From Xenoacremonium recifei (lineage: Eukaryota; Ascomycota; Sordariomycetes; Hypocreales; Nectriaceae): a DNA stretch of 64,000 bases. Both the position numbers and the translations under genes were made by a program. Numbering within the stretch: the stretch's first letter is position 1; each line of letters starts with the position of its first letter. Shown one piece after another: positions 34,429-45,170 of this stretch. The notes beneath the pieces were generated by a model. It ran no database searches and was not told the DNA's origin. It saw only the letters and a program-made list of their open reading frames with translations. The DNA is taken from assembly GCA_012184525.1 (NCBI GenBank), contig WOFQ01000004.1, positions 186,001-250,000 of the forward strand. Reading direction: 5' to 3'.

Positions 34429-35858
34429 TGGAGTTGGATGCTGGGAATTTTGGACTTTGAATATGCCAACATTTAGCTTATCGGGAGTGTATACAAGATA
34501 TGTGGCTCTAGACATGGCTGGGATAGGAGTACAATGGCATTCATAGGATTTTGGGGAGTCAAATACAGAAAGATGTACAGCATCCATGTCCAGGAGGCGA
34601 TCAATATCACCCAAAATACGAAGGTTGATACGCGAACGATGGTGAGGAGTCGATGAGATTTTGGCAGGGCTTGGCGAATGGCAACTTTCATTCGTAACCT
34701 GAAAATGTGATTGGGAACGCTGCGTCTGATGAAAAGGAGTCTCGAGAGCAAGCCTTGGGGGGACTCGAGCCGGGGTCGGGGAGCAGCCACAACGCACACC
34801 CCGGACGGCGAGGTAAGACGCCAATGTTTAATTGATACCGTATTCCCTATAACGAATGCCCAGGAGCGTTGGGTATCGCTATAACATGGCTGACCAGGGT
34901 GGAAAGTGACAGACAGGGTTGGGTGTGAATCCTCATTTCAGTAGGCCGCGTTGCGGGCACTGGCGAGAGACTAAGACGCCTCGCGCGGGCTGGGACTCGA
35001 CCAATTTGTCGGGAATTGTTGGTGATGAGTCGCACCTTTTCCGCATGTTGCTTTTTCCGCAGCACCGTGCGCGAGGCGCAGCCTGTTGCGAGGAGAGAGG
35101 ACGAGGGCGCGAGAAAAGGAGAGCAAGGCATCCCGGAGCCGTATGTCGCGGGCGATATCGCGTCACCGTAATAAATGCTGCCCGGTTCCATGGTGCACCG
35201 CTCGCCGTTATCTGGAGACGGGCTGCTGATTGGCCTGGGAGCCCGCTGAACCACGGGACGCTCGCCCACCGTCCTAGCGCCCCTCTCAGCCCACTTGATC
35301 GAACGTCAGGCGGTCGCTGGTTGGCCCGAGCTCCAGGCCCCCCGGGAAACCATCCTGGCCAGGGACCAAAACAAACCCCGGCCAGGGCCTGGGCTGGGCT
35401 TGATTGCCCGGGCGGCGCTGAGCCTTGTCTCTGGTGGTGGTGGTTGTGGTGGTAGTGCTCGTTGCTCTGCGAAATTTCGACTTGCTTTTCGCTTCATTCA
35501 AACCTTCCTGTCGTGCTGCTCCGTATTAGCCGTTCCAATTGTCCGCCTTACCTTCCTGTTTCTTTGCTTCATGTCGCTGTAGGTGCTGCCTGTGCAGGAG
35601 CTCTCCAGCGCAGCTTCCCGCTGACTCCCGTGCAGCTTTTAGGTCTCTCAACTTCTGGCCCGTTGGCCTGCAACAACATTTCGACTTACACCGCTCGCTA
35701 TCTCGGCCTCTGCCTTGCCTCCTCTCGCCAGCTCGACATCTTCATCGATCGACGATCTCCTGTACATTGGCACCTCTATGATACTCAGGCTCGCTTCATA
35801 AAACTATTCGCATTCCCCTTCTTTGGCTCACACGAGCCAAGGTGTCAATGGCGACGAT
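34429..35858. other. Intergenic, between RGP1 and the WD40 gene
   Basis: About 1.4 kb. The first part is the presumed RGP1 3' flank. From ~35280 the sequence is GC-rich with CT-rich tracts, typical of a fungal promoter or long leader. No gene called. Confidence 0.4.
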
Positions 35859-35892
35859 ATGGCTGCGACTCCCTCCAACAATAACCGACTGA
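35848..35892 (+). other. Short uORF overlapping the WD40 gene start
   Basis: ATG at 35848 opens a 14-codon frame ending TGA at 35890-35892. It overlaps the main ATG at 35859 in a different frame. Scanning ribosomes meet it first, so it may dampen translation if the mRNA starts upstream. Confidence 0.5.
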
Positions 35893-38888
35893 AGCTCACT
35901 CCCTCCAACTCTCCCTTCTTCTCTCGCCCATCGAGGTCGCCTATGCGCGGCCGAGTCTCGCATGACTCTAAGCTGTTTCTCAAGCGTGTCATCGGGACTA
36001 CCTGCTCGTCGCCAACCGGCTTCGACACCGTCAATTCGTGTTTCGCTTACATCGCCGGGGGCGCCGTGGTGGTGGTTGATGTCGATGGCGAGCAACACTC
36101 GCAGCGCTTCTACCGAGCTCGCCCGACGGCCGTGCCCATCTACTCGGTAACGACCTTCCAGAATGCGCCCTCAACACCCACGGCTACGCCCAAGGCCAAC
36201 GATAGCCGTGGCCGGGTAGCACCGAGTTTTCGAGACTCTCCCCACAATGCTGTGGACTGGGGTGACTCTCCAGGCGGCAAGACCTGGACGAGTCGTGAAC
36301 GTATCAAGGCCGCAACCTGCTTGGCTCTGAGCCGAGAAGGCAAGTATCTTGCTGTGGGCGAGACGGGATACGCTCCGCGAGTGCTGGTCTTCAGTCTGCA
36401 TGACGCCTCCTCCGACACCCCTCTGGTCTCCATCAGCGAGCATACTTTTGGTGTCAAGGCGGTGGCATGGTCTTCGGATACGCGATATTTGGCGTCCTTG
36501 GGCGCCGCCAACGACGGATTTCTTTATGTCTGGAAGGTCGACCCCCGCACGGGTGCGGCAAAGCTCTTTCAGCAGAACCGATGCACTTCTTACATCAAGG
36601 CTATGATGTGGATGGGGCATTGTCTCATCACCCTCGGCGTCCGCCACGCCAAAATGTGGAGGGTCGAGGAGGCCTCTGTCTCACCGACTAAGCAGAGATT
36701 CGCCGGCGAAGCTAACACCTCTGCGCCGGCTTCCTCAAGGACCCTGCCAGGACGAAATATCATCCTGGGCCCCCTGATTGACGCAACCTTTACTTGCGCA
36801 GCTGTCGTCAAGGACTCCAGTCTCATAATCTGCTCAGAAATGGGCGACATATGCATTCTGGATGATGATGACCGGCAGATGCGTCTTCTCAAGGTTCTGA
36901 ACTTGAACTTTTATATCACTTCCATCACCGTCAAGGACAATGTCGCCTACGTCGGTGGCAAGGATGGCCAATTCGTGACGCTCGACGTTGAGGCGCTGCT
37001 CGACTGCAGGGCATCATGTATTATTGACTCCACAGAGCCTTCGACTGGCATTGTGGCCTTGGGCTTTCTGACGAATAAACTCGTCACCATCGATGCGAAG
37101 CACTCAATTGATATCTGGGACTCGGACCACATTCCTGGAAAGGATGTTCAAGCAGTGGCCCATATCCCGATCCCCGGAAACGGAGATCCCGTCACTGGAA
37201 TTCAGATGCTTGAGAAGCCCAACGACTTGGAGGCGTCGTTCCTTACATGGTCCAACTCAGGCAATGTGACCTTTTGGGACCTGGAAGGCCAAGTCAAGAC
37301 ATCGATCGACGTACCCATTGAACGGACAGAGCCGGAGAATGAGTTGGACCTTGTGAATCATCTTACGTTTGCTCGTACGACGAGGAGTGGGAAGCTTCTC
37401 ATCGCTGCAGATCGTCTGGGGATTTTACGAGTCACAGACATTTCTAGCAAGGACTGCATCCTCGACATCAAGGCCCATTCATCGGACTGCCGATACGTCA
37501 GTGTCTTCGAAAACGACTCGACATTTCTCATGGCATCTTGTGGAAGAGACCGCACGACACAGCTATTCCATCGAAACGGGGATGGCTCAATAGAGCATTT
37601 CCAAACCTTGGAATTCGCCGCCAAGGTTGTCCAAGTGCTAATACCATCAGAGGACAAAGTCCTCACATGCTCGCTGGACCGAACGCTTCAGGTCCACGAT
37701 ATCATTGCTAAAGAGGGAGAACCAGATGTTCTCGCTGCCATTCCTTCCAGGGTAATTTCTCTTAAGTCTTCACCAACATCTATGACCCTCGGACCGGACG
37801 AGAAGACGATATTTGTTTCACTTCTTGATCGAACGGTTTGCCATTTTGATCTCGCTACTGGACGGCAAATTTCTTGTTTCAAATGCATTGACGAGGGGGG
37901 CGTCGAGACAGCAGTGCTCGACTCCCTGTCCATAGGGCAATGGCTGCCCAAGGATCAGGACTTTTTACTCGGAACGTCTAATACAGACAAGTCCATCAGA
38001 CTATACGATGCCCAAACGGGCAGTTTCTTAGACCGAGAATGGGGACACACGGAAGCAATCAATGGCGTGTGCTTGATCGAGGACGAGGACAGCAGTCGCA
38101 AGGTCGTCAGTGTCGGATCAGACGGCACCATCATGATTTGGACTCTGGACTTGAATGATCCTCCGCCGGGGTCGATGAGTAGGGATCCATCGCCCGTGAA
38201 AGAAGGCGTATCGAGCCGTCCACCATTGAGGAGGGTATTGTCGAAAGCAGAGCTCGCAGAGTTCCAGCGACCGTCGCCGGCAGGCGGGCGCAGGTCACCA
38301 CCACGTACCCTTCGACATCGAACATCGCGCTTCAACTTGACCGCCTCCAAGAGCTTCCCTGTACCGCAACCGGTCAGTCCAGGAAACAGTACTATCCTAG
38401 GGGATACGCCTTCACGACGGCCATCGGCTGATAGTCGGGCTACCAGTCCTCCGCCAAGCCCCAAGACACGAGTGATATCGAGAAGACCATCGTTACCAGC
38501 GCTTGGGACCGCCGCTCGGAGGAAGACGTCTTCGTCGAATCTTCGAGGGTTCGGTTCGCTTAACATGGCCACAGAGCAGACTTGCCGTACCCTGAGAGCT
38601 TACCGGAAGAAGCTCTCTGGGGCAGAGCCCATCAGCCAAGATGTCTTGTCCGAGCTCGACCAGGAACTTCGATTGACGGCTGCAGCTCTTGGTGATCGAG
38701 CGATCAGAAGCAAGGCGATGAACGAGACTGTGCTAAGCGGATTACTGGATCAGTACTCTGAGAGACTGGTCACATTACTGGACGAAAAACTGCGACTTTC
38801 TTATCAACCGAGGGAACGGGAAGGGGACAGCCCTACCGAAGAAGAGCAACGCAGCGCCGACGGGGATACAAGCTCCCTGTCACCATAA
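35859..38888 (+). CDS. MABP1/WDR62-like WD40 protein (1009 aa)
   Basis: Single exon. Start taken at the ATG at 35859 (MAATPSNNNR); the open frame extends 12 codons further upstream, but only from a TTG. A low-complexity Ser/Pro N-terminus (~1-45) is followed by two WD40 propellers up to ~residue 770. Recognisable blades include ATCLALSREGKYLAVGETG, VKAVAWSSDTRYLASLG, VFWDLEG-like and SVGSDGTIMIWTLD. Then comes a basic Ser/Pro-rich region and a short helical C-terminus (~905-985). The arrangement and the early GE.G motif resemble animal MABP1/WDR62, JNK-pathway and spindle scaffolds. The role in fungi is unclear, so no symbol is given. It could be another double-propeller scaffold. Confidence 0.75.
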   Translation: MAATPSNNNRLKLTPSNSPFFSRPSRSPMRGRVSHDSKLFLKRVIGTTCSSPTGFDTVNSCFAYIAGGAVVVVDVDGEQHSQRFYRARPTAVPIYSVTTFQNAPSTPTATPKANDSRGRVAPSFRDSPHNAVDWGDSPGGKTWTSRERIKAATCLALSREGKYLAVGETGYAPRVLVFSLHDASSDTPLVSISEHTFGVKAVAWSSDTRYLASLGAANDGFLYVWKVDPRTGAAKLFQQNRCTSYIKAMMWMGHCLITLGVRHAKMWRVEEASVSPTKQRFAGEANTSAPASSRTLPGRNIILGPLIDATFTCAAVVKDSSLIICSEMGDICILDDDDRQMRLLKVLNLNFYITSITVKDNVAYVGGKDGQFVTLDVEALLDCRASCIIDSTEPSTGIVALGFLTNKLVTIDAKHSIDIWDSDHIPGKDVQAVAHIPIPGNGDPVTGIQMLEKPNDLEASFLTWSNSGNVTFWDLEGQVKTSIDVPIERTEPENELDLVNHLTFARTTRSGKLLIAADRLGILRVTDISSKDCILDIKAHSSDCRYVSVFENDSTFLMASCGRDRTTQLFHRNGDGSIEHFQTLEFAAKVVQVLIPSEDKVLTCSLDRTLQVHDIIAKEGEPDVLAAIPSRVISLKSSPTSMTLGPDEKTIFVSLLDRTVCHFDLATGRQISCFKCIDEGGVETAVLDSLSIGQWLPKDQDFLLGTSNTDKSIRLYDAQTGSFLDREWGHTEAINGVCLIEDEDSSRKVVSVGSDGTIMIWTLDLNDPPPGSMSRDPSPVKEGVSSRPPLRRVLSKAELAEFQRPSPAGGRRSPPRTLRHRTSRFNLTASKSFPVPQPVSPGNSTILGDTPSRRPSADSRATSPPPSPKTRVISRRPSLPALGTAARRKTSSSNLRGFGSLNMATEQTCRTLRAYRKKLSGAEPISQDVLSELDQELRLTAAALGDRAIRSKAMNETVLSGLLDQYSERLVTLLDEKLRLSYQPREREGDSPTEEEQRSADGDTSSLSP

Positions 38889-39715
38889 CCTTTTTTATTT
38901 ATTATCTATTTTTGGGACTGGGGACATACGTACTTGGGACTGGGAAGAAAAACACAAGGCGTTGATAGGTCATGGGTCTGGAATAGGGGAGGGAACGGCA
39001 GAGCCGCAGAGGGAGGACTTATAACACCTGCTGGCCACCGTAGGAGGTCTGGTATGATACCAATGGGTTTTGGCGTTGGGGTTTCTCATTTTACTAAATA
39101 TGCTTTTTCCATGGTGGAAGTCTTCAATCTTATCATTACCTGCAGGGGAACATTGAGTCCTCGTGTAAGCGACTTATCAACAACTAATGCCATAATCCCA
39201 TGCGTGTCAGGATAAACATTTGCAAAAAGGAAATTTGCAAAGATTCTTTCTTGTCGCTGACGAGATTGTTGTTGCTCGGAAAATTTAGAGTTCAGCCTTT
39301 CTTTCTAATGAACGCTATACCGTGAGGCTTGGTGGTCTTCAGGGGTATCACGTGATACGCTGGAGTTTTAGCGCAGTTCGCGCCAGTGCTGGCCCGGACT
39401 GAATCTTCCTTTCTCATCATCGAATTTTTTTTTGTCGCACCCCTGGTATCCCAGCAACCTTGTCGGCCAATTTACCATCACGTGACATCAGGCCAGACGA
39501 TCGCGATCGAAGCCGAAAAAAAAAAACACCACGGTCGCACGGGAGCGCGTATCGCGAAAAGAGCTTAATCGCCATCCACGCTCGATGAAAGGCCTCCAGA
39601 TTGGCATTGCAGGATTTGGAGTCATTGACTAAGGCTGGCTGTACGTATTGATGGGGACATTTCTTCTCTTTCCCGAGCATGACGTAGCTGTTTAGCAAGT
39701 TGGCGATGCCTAACA
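38889..39715. promoter_or_regulatory. Upstream region of the bromodomain gene with E-boxes
   Basis: About 830 bp without a gene. It contains a perfect 14-bp palindrome GTATCACGTGATAC (39344-39357) and a second ATCACGTGAC (39477-39486). Both match the RTCACRTG consensus of Cbf1-type bHLH factors. A short A-run lies near 39516. Confidence 0.5.
39344..39357. promoter_or_regulatory. Perfect CACGTG palindrome
   Basis: GTATCACGTGATAC is its own reverse complement. The core is a canonical bHLH site and the flanks extend the symmetry to 14 bp. It lies 359 bp before the bromodomain gene start. Confidence 0.6.
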
Positions 39716-42700
39716 ATGGATCCTTTGCAGACCGTGGCGCCGATTCATCTACTCCCGAGACGTGAAGGGCCCCTTGTTCGCTGGCGAGGTGGTCCGCGGG
39801 GGATGAGTCAACCAGCTTCCTACACGCCCCTCGAGTCGCTGTTGCTATTCCAGTCGCTGTTGAACTACGGCGTGGACAACTTTGGGCGCATCTCGGAGCT
39901 GCTCACTAACAACTCCTTCATCAAGGACGCCGAGACCTATGATCCCACACGATTGAGCCCCGATGCCCTGAAGGGCTTGTTTTTGCGGCTGTTGCGGGAT
40001 GAGATCAATGATGAGCGGACGGACGGCGCGGTGGACGGCTCAGCCTCGCCCAATTCGCGGAAGCGGAAGCTGGGCAGCCCACCGCTGCCGACGCTGAGGG
40101 ACGTGTACGAGAACATCGAGAAGATTCCGCCGCTGGTGGATCGACTATATGCGCGATACAAGGATTCTGTGGCGAAGCAGATTCGCGAGGACGAGGCTCG
40201 CATCGAGCAGGTTCAGAAGGAGATCAGTCTTTTGGAGCGGACCGACCTTGAGCGTCGAGCGCGAGCCGCGAGCCAGAATGGCACCCCAGTTCTCGCGCCG
40301 CGAGATGCGAAGACTGTGAACGCGCCGAATCGACCGAGCCCGACGCCTGTACCGACGCCCAATACAGCTGCGACGCCCGCGACGGCGAAGCGCGTTCCGA
40401 TTTCTCATACACCTGTCATTCCTCCAAAGCCGCCCACTCCGCATATCGCGCCCTCCTCAGTCGTTGCGCCGAGCCATCTTCCAACTGGAGCAACTCCCAT
40501 ACGGCCTACCCCGTCTCCTAAGCCGCCCAACGGAACGGGTTCTGTCCTCCAAGCGCCACCAGGAGCGCCCCAAGCAGGCCCGCGTCCTCTTCAGCCTCCT
40601 CCTACGCAACCGCAGAAACAGTCTCCGCGGCCGGAAGTCAGCATCAAACCCAAGGATGGAAGCGCTCCCCCCCAGGGTGCGACGCCGGCAGCTGGAGCTC
40701 TCAAGTGGGAAAAGCCGTATCAGCCTCCTCAAGCTACTCCAACACCCCCGCGACAGCTCCAATCTCCGGTTCAACAAGGCATTGCTCCGCCACCAGGACA
40801 ACATCCTCATCCTCAAATGCAACACATGCAGCAACATCCACATCAACAGCATCTCCAACAGCAGCCGCAGCAACAGTGGTATCCTCAGGGCAATGTTCAA
40901 TATCCTCAGAATATAGCTCCAGCACCGCCAGCTGGACAAGCTCTCCCGCCGCCGCAGCAGGCTAATCGTCTTCCACAGCATGCTCAACACCCACCACCAC
41001 AACCTCCTCATGCGCAACAGGGCCAGCGCATACAGCCGCAGCCGCAAGGCCAGCAGGTACATCCTCAAGCTCAACACCCTCAACAATACCCCCAGCAACT
41101 TCCAAACGTTGCCCCTCACCCCGCCCAACCACTACGTGCCCAGAACGCGCAGCATCCAAGACCTCAACAAGCAGGGAAGCCTGTGCTTGTGTCGCCGCCG
41201 ACCACAGGACAGCTCGCTCCCCCGATACAGCCGGCTCCTCCGCGACCAGCAAGCAGCGTCACGGGTGTCCAACCTCCACAGGTGCCTCCAGGCCGCCCTG
41301 TATCTACGACTCCTGTTCACCCTCCACAACGGCCTATTCAACCGCCCCAACCCCAGGCACAGCAAGCACAACAGGCCCAGCTGGCACAGAAGCCTCAGCA
41401 GACTCCAAATGTCCAGCAGCAAGCACATCCCCACCCTGTTCCTCGACCGATTGCTTCAGCTTCACCAACTCCACCTCCTGGCGCCACTGGCGCAATCGTG
41501 CCGCCGCAAAGATGGCCTCAAGGGTATCCTCCACAGCAACAGGCACAGCAGCTGCAGCAACAGCAACTGCGGCAGGCTACGCCAACATCCGCAGCCCCTG
41601 CACCGCAAGCGGCGCCAAAGGACAAGCCATATGCTTCTCCATATGTTGCACAGCCACCACGGCCGGCTATTCCCGAGCGTATGATTCGACAAGCTGTCAC
41701 CACACCAGCAAGACGGGCCAGTACACCTTCTGCTCCGCACACGCCGACGTCGACGGGACCTGCAGTCATCCTACATGGCTTCGGAACCAGGTGGACTTCG
41801 GAGTCGACACCGTCTACTCCACAGCGCCCATTGTCTACAGAACCTCCTGAGAGCCCTGCGTTTGAGCCCATGAGCCCACCTCAGCAATCAGCTGCCCTCC
41901 CAGGATCGACGTCGAAGGCTGGGGGCAAGAAGCCTGCACCCAAGTCGTCGCTGAAGACAGAGGCAGCTGCATCCAAACCAACGCGAGGTCGCCTATCGCG
42001 TGGCGCTCAGAAGGGACGAGGCGTAAGTGCGACTCCCTCGCTGACTAGGACGAGACGTAGCCAGTCGGTGCTATCTCATACGGAAGAACCCCCTGCGGAA
42101 CAGGCCTCTGAGTTGGCGACTATCATTAAAAATGAGGAGGCCACTCCCAGACCAGTGGAGGAAGCTGGAGACACAACAGCAGACGAGAGCGTGCATGGCC
42201 GTCCCTCAATAGTGACGCCGAGTAGCGTTTCGTCCCGACTTCACAAGAGGAAGAGACAGGACACACCAACAGAGGCGCCACCGCCTACTACACATGTGCT
42301 ATGGACTCGAGGCTTCACCAAGGTCTCATCGTCTGCTTTGGACCAAATCTCCAGCCATCGAGACGCCAACATGTTCGCCACTGCCCTCCGCGAGCGGGAT
42401 GCGCCGGGCTACCATCAAATTGTCCTGCAGCCTCAGGATATAACGTCAATCCGATCTGCGATCAAGCATGGTAACAAGGCAGCTGCTCATGCGGTACAGA
42501 ACCTGCCCGGAGGCGATCCTGGATCCGCGCATGTCTGGCTTCCCATCTCAGAGGAGCTGGTGCCCCCCAAGGGCATCATCAACAGCGCCCAACTCGAGCG
42601 GGAGCTGGTCCACATGTTCTGCAACGCCATAATGTACAACCCGGACCCGGACCGAGGCCCTGGCACGGGCTTCCTCAAACGGTCCCCAGATGAAGAGGAA

Positions 42701-42952
42701 GAGGTCGTTGGGTACCGCCTGGACGAGAACGGCGTGGTGAAGAACACCCGCAGCATGTTCGTCGAGGTCGAGAAGCTGCTGGGCGATCTGCGCAGCGCCG
42801 AGAAGGAACGTAGTGCTCCGCCTCCCTCGGCGACTCGTCCGGCTAGTGTGGCGACGCCGGCGGAGGATACTGCGGATGAGGATGACACGGCTGCGGAGGG
42901 TGAGGCTGGGAGCGGGACGGTGAAGCGGAGACGCATTGGAAATAGGGGTTGA
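39716..42952 (+). CDS. Brd8/Bdc1-like NuA4 bromodomain protein (1078 aa)
   Basis: Probable subunit of the NuA4 histone acetyltransferase complex. Single exon. An N-terminal SANT-like helical block contains PLESLLLFQSLLNYGVDNFG and ISELL. A helical DRLYARYKDSVAKQI region follows. A very long Pro/Gln-rich linker spans residues ~190-660, then a basic region with RGRLSRGAQKGRG. A C-terminal bromodomain at ~860-1025 includes HREANM-like SHRDANMF, FATALRERDAPGYHQIV and HMFCNAIMYNPD. This layout matches Brd8 (human) and Bdc1 (fission yeast). Two starts are possible: 39716, or an ATG at 39803 (MSQPASYTPLESLL) that begins just before the conserved block. The first 29 residues could also be leader sequence. 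Confidence 0.8.
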   Translation: MDPLQTVAPIHLLPRREGPLVRWRGGPRGMSQPASYTPLESLLLFQSLLNYGVDNFGRISELLTNNSFIKDAETYDPTRLSPDALKGLFLRLLRDEINDERTDGAVDGSASPNSRKRKLGSPPLPTLRDVYENIEKIPPLVDRLYARYKDSVAKQIREDEARIEQVQKEISLLERTDLERRARAASQNGTPVLAPRDAKTVNAPNRPSPTPVPTPNTAATPATAKRVPISHTPVIPPKPPTPHIAPSSVVAPSHLPTGATPIRPTPSPKPPNGTGSVLQAPPGAPQAGPRPLQPPPTQPQKQSPRPEVSIKPKDGSAPPQGATPAAGALKWEKPYQPPQATPTPPRQLQSPVQQGIAPPPGQHPHPQMQHMQQHPHQQHLQQQPQQQWYPQGNVQYPQNIAPAPPAGQALPPPQQANRLPQHAQHPPPQPPHAQQGQRIQPQPQGQQVHPQAQHPQQYPQQLPNVAPHPAQPLRAQNAQHPRPQQAGKPVLVSPPTTGQLAPPIQPAPPRPASSVTGVQPPQVPPGRPVSTTPVHPPQRPIQPPQPQAQQAQQAQLAQKPQQTPNVQQQAHPHPVPRPIASASPTPPPGATGAIVPPQRWPQGYPPQQQAQQLQQQQLRQATPTSAAPAPQAAPKDKPYASPYVAQPPRPAIPERMIRQAVTTPARRASTPSAPHTPTSTGPAVILHGFGTRWTSESTPSTPQRPLSTEPPESPAFEPMSPPQQSAALPGSTSKAGGKKPAPKSSLKTEAAASKPTRGRLSRGAQKGRGVSATPSLTRTRRSQSVLSHTEEPPAEQASELATIIKNEEATPRPVEEAGDTTADESVHGRPSIVTPSSVSSRLHKRKRQDTPTEAPPPTTHVLWTRGFTKVSSSALDQISSHRDANMFATALRERDAPGYHQIVLQPQDITSIRSAIKHGNKAAAHAVQNLPGGDPGSAHVWLPISEELVPPKGIINSAQLERELVHMFCNAIMYNPDPDRGPGTGFLKRSPDEEEEVVGYRLDENGVVKNTRSMFVEVEKLLGDLRSAEKERSAPPPSATRPASVATPAEDTADEDDTAAEGEAGSGTVKRRRIGNRG

Positions 42953-43212
42953 AGCTACGGCTTGGCCTGACGTTCGCCTCGGATTTGGGCCGTCAGTGTA
43001 TTCACACTTTATGTAGCGTTAGAGTTGCCTTAAACGATTTAATTACTACCACCGAAGCCATTAGATTAAGGTATGCTGCCGTTGTGGTCTGGAGCCCCTG
43101 TTCGTACGTGATATGCCAACCATTCCATGTGTGATACCCCTAAACGCCGTGCCATGCCTTTTACAGCTCTATAATCGATCCATCATTAAGGTTAATAGTG
43201 TAGTCCAATCGT

Positions 43213-44748
43213 TCATTCCTTCGAGGTTGTGCCGCCTTGGGAGGTACTCGACCTGTTACTTCGATTTCCCTTCTTGTCGCCCAAGCGATCCGTCGCGGGG
43301 GGCTTGCGCGGCCAGTCAGGGCATATGTCGATGTTGTCGCGCGGGAACCACCACTCGAGAAACAGGAAGAAGAGGTAGTCAATCACCACGCACAAGCAGA
43401 ACAACTTGCCGGCCCAGATTCCGCAGCCGTAGTAGCGCTTGAGGCGGTCGATTAGGGCGAACCCGCGCAACGGGCTGCCGCTGTAGCCCCCGGCACCAGC
43501 ACCTGCGGCATCGCCGTAGAAGTCGTCGGCCGGGATGGCGCCCGAGATGCCGTCGTAGACGCGCTCGGTGCGCAGGGCGACGTTGCTCCACGAGTACATC
43601 TTGCGGACCTGGTCGTGGAAGCGCTCGGTGCGGACCTTGCCGGCGCGCATGGCCGTGATGGCGCGGCCGGTGGCCTGCACCAGGTCGTCCTCCTCGGGCT
43701 TGGCGAACACGGTCATGTGGCTGGGCAGCACCTCGGGGATGCCGCCGACCTGGGTGCACACGACGAGCAGGCCGCAGGACGCCGCCTCGACGATGACGGT
43801 GCCGAAGGCCTCGGTCAGGGATGGGTGCAGGTAGATGTGGCCGCGCACCATGACGTCGCGCACCTCGTCGTGGCGCACGGGGCCGAGCATCTCGACGCGG
43901 TCCTGCAGGACGTTGGTCTCGATCATCTGCTCCAGGTCGATGGCCTTGGGGCCGGAGCCGGCGATGATGAAGCGCGTGTTGGGGTTGTTCTCGAGCACGC
44001 GCGGGATGGCCGCGATGAGCAGGTCGATGCCCTTGTTGTAGAACAGCCGCGAGATAACCACGATGGTGATGGTGTCCTGGGGGCCTAGCCGGTGCGGCGC
44101 CGGGTAGCTGGCCGCGTCCGGGGCAAAGCCGGGGCCGGTGCCCGTGGCCGGCGGGGAGGAGGCCGGGTGGTGGTCCCGCGGGCGGAAGTTCTCGGCCACG
44201 ACGGCGTTGGGGATCACCGAGACCATGGACGGGTCGAGTGACGCGCGCAGGACGGTGTTCTCCTTGCACGTGTGGCTGACGCAGATGCTGTGGTCGACGT
44301 CGCTGAGGATGAACTTCAGCAGCTTGTTGGTGAGGATGCTGGCAGCGTCTGCGAAGCCGAAGAGCGAGTGGTCAGTAAAGACGGTGCGTAGGCCCATGGT
44401 GCGGGCGTGCAAAATGGCCTCATGGCACAGGCTGCTGAGACTGCCATGGCCGTGGACAATCTCGATGCGCTCGCGGATGCAGATGTTGCGGAAGACGGGG
44501 AAGAAAGAAAAGACGGTGGGAAAGGTGGTCGAGCGGTAGATGACCAGGAAGGGCACGTGGTAGACCTTGATGCCGTTGGTCAGGTAGCGCACGCCCTTGC
44601 GGTCATCGTACGCGTGCGTGATCACAATGAGCTTGTGGCCGCGGTCGATGAGCTTGCTGGAGAGCTGGTAGATGTGCGACTCGATGCCGCCGGGCTGCGG
44701 GAAGAAGTAGTCGCTGACCAGCGCGATGTTGTAGGTGCGGCGCGTCAT
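43213..44748 (-). CDS. GPI3: GPI-anchor GlcNAc transferase catalytic subunit (511 aa)
   Basis: Transfers GlcNAc from UDP-GlcNAc to phosphatidylinositol, the first step of GPI-anchor synthesis on the cytosolic face of the ER (PIG-A/Spt14). Single exon. The GT4 fold starts with ALVSDYFFPQPGGIESH. VHGHGSLSSLCHEA and FTDHSLFGFAD follow. The EX7E motif is EAFGTVIVE (~312-320). A hydrophobic C-terminal segment at ~450-465 (LCVVIDYLFFLFLEWWF) is the expected single membrane anchor, followed by a basic tail. Length and order match fungal Gpi3. Very high GC3. Divergent from DBP6 with 422 bp between start codons. Confidence 0.95.
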   Translation of the reverse strand: MTRRTYNIALVSDYFFPQPGGIESHIYQLSSKLIDRGHKLIVITHAYDDRKGVRYLTNGIKVYHVPFLVIYRSTTFPTVFSFFPVFRNICIRERIEIVHGHGSLSSLCHEAILHARTMGLRTVFTDHSLFGFADAASILTNKLLKFILSDVDHSICVSHTCKENTVLRASLDPSMVSVIPNAVVAENFRPRDHHPASSPPATGTGPGFAPDAASYPAPHRLGPQDTITIVVISRLFYNKGIDLLIAAIPRVLENNPNTRFIIAGSGPKAIDLEQMIETNVLQDRVEMLGPVRHDEVRDVMVRGHIYLHPSLTEAFGTVIVEAASCGLLVVCTQVGGIPEVLPSHMTVFAKPEEDDLVQATGRAITAMRAGKVRTERFHDQVRKMYSWSNVALRTERVYDGISGAIPADDFYGDAAGAGAGGYSGSPLRGFALIDRLKRYYGCGIWAGKLFCLCVVIDYLFFLFLEWWFPRDNIDICPDWPRKPPATDRLGDKKGNRSNRSSTSQGGTTSKE

Positions 44749-45170
44749 CGTGGAGGAGCTGCAACTAGAAGCAGAAGCATGGCTCGGCGGGGAGCCCTCG
44801 GGGAGACAGGTCGGGGGGATAGACGTCCCGCTCTATTGCTCGTCTGTCTGGCCCTGTTCCGTCTCATTCATGATGTGGTGGCGTCTTTCATGTCTGGTGG
44901 TCATGACTTCTTAGTGGAGTCGTGGTCTAATTCAAGGGGTGAAGTCGATACACGTGCTTTGTCACATGACTGAGCGCCGCCGTTAAGCAGGTGCTCTCCA
45001 CATTCAGGCCATGAAATTTTAGCGGTGGGAAGTGGCAGAATCGCGATAAGATTGAATGTACCCGAAATTTTGGGTGAGGCAGACGCTCATTCTGGAGACT
45101 TGTAAATCACCAGGCTGGTCGCCTGAATTCTCATTCCTTTTCTCATTCCGTCCTCAAGTTATCACAGGAA
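44749..45170. promoter_or_regulatory. Divergent promoter, GPI3 / DBP6
   Basis: A 422-bp gap between two divergent start codons, so regulatory sequence is probably shared. It contains CACGTG near 44950 and CACATG near 44963. No other motif recognised. Confidence 0.5.

Noticed and set aside
43379..44269. 296-codon minus-strand frame rich in Arg, His and Pro
   Set aside because: Shadow frame of GPI3 with no plausible protein composition.
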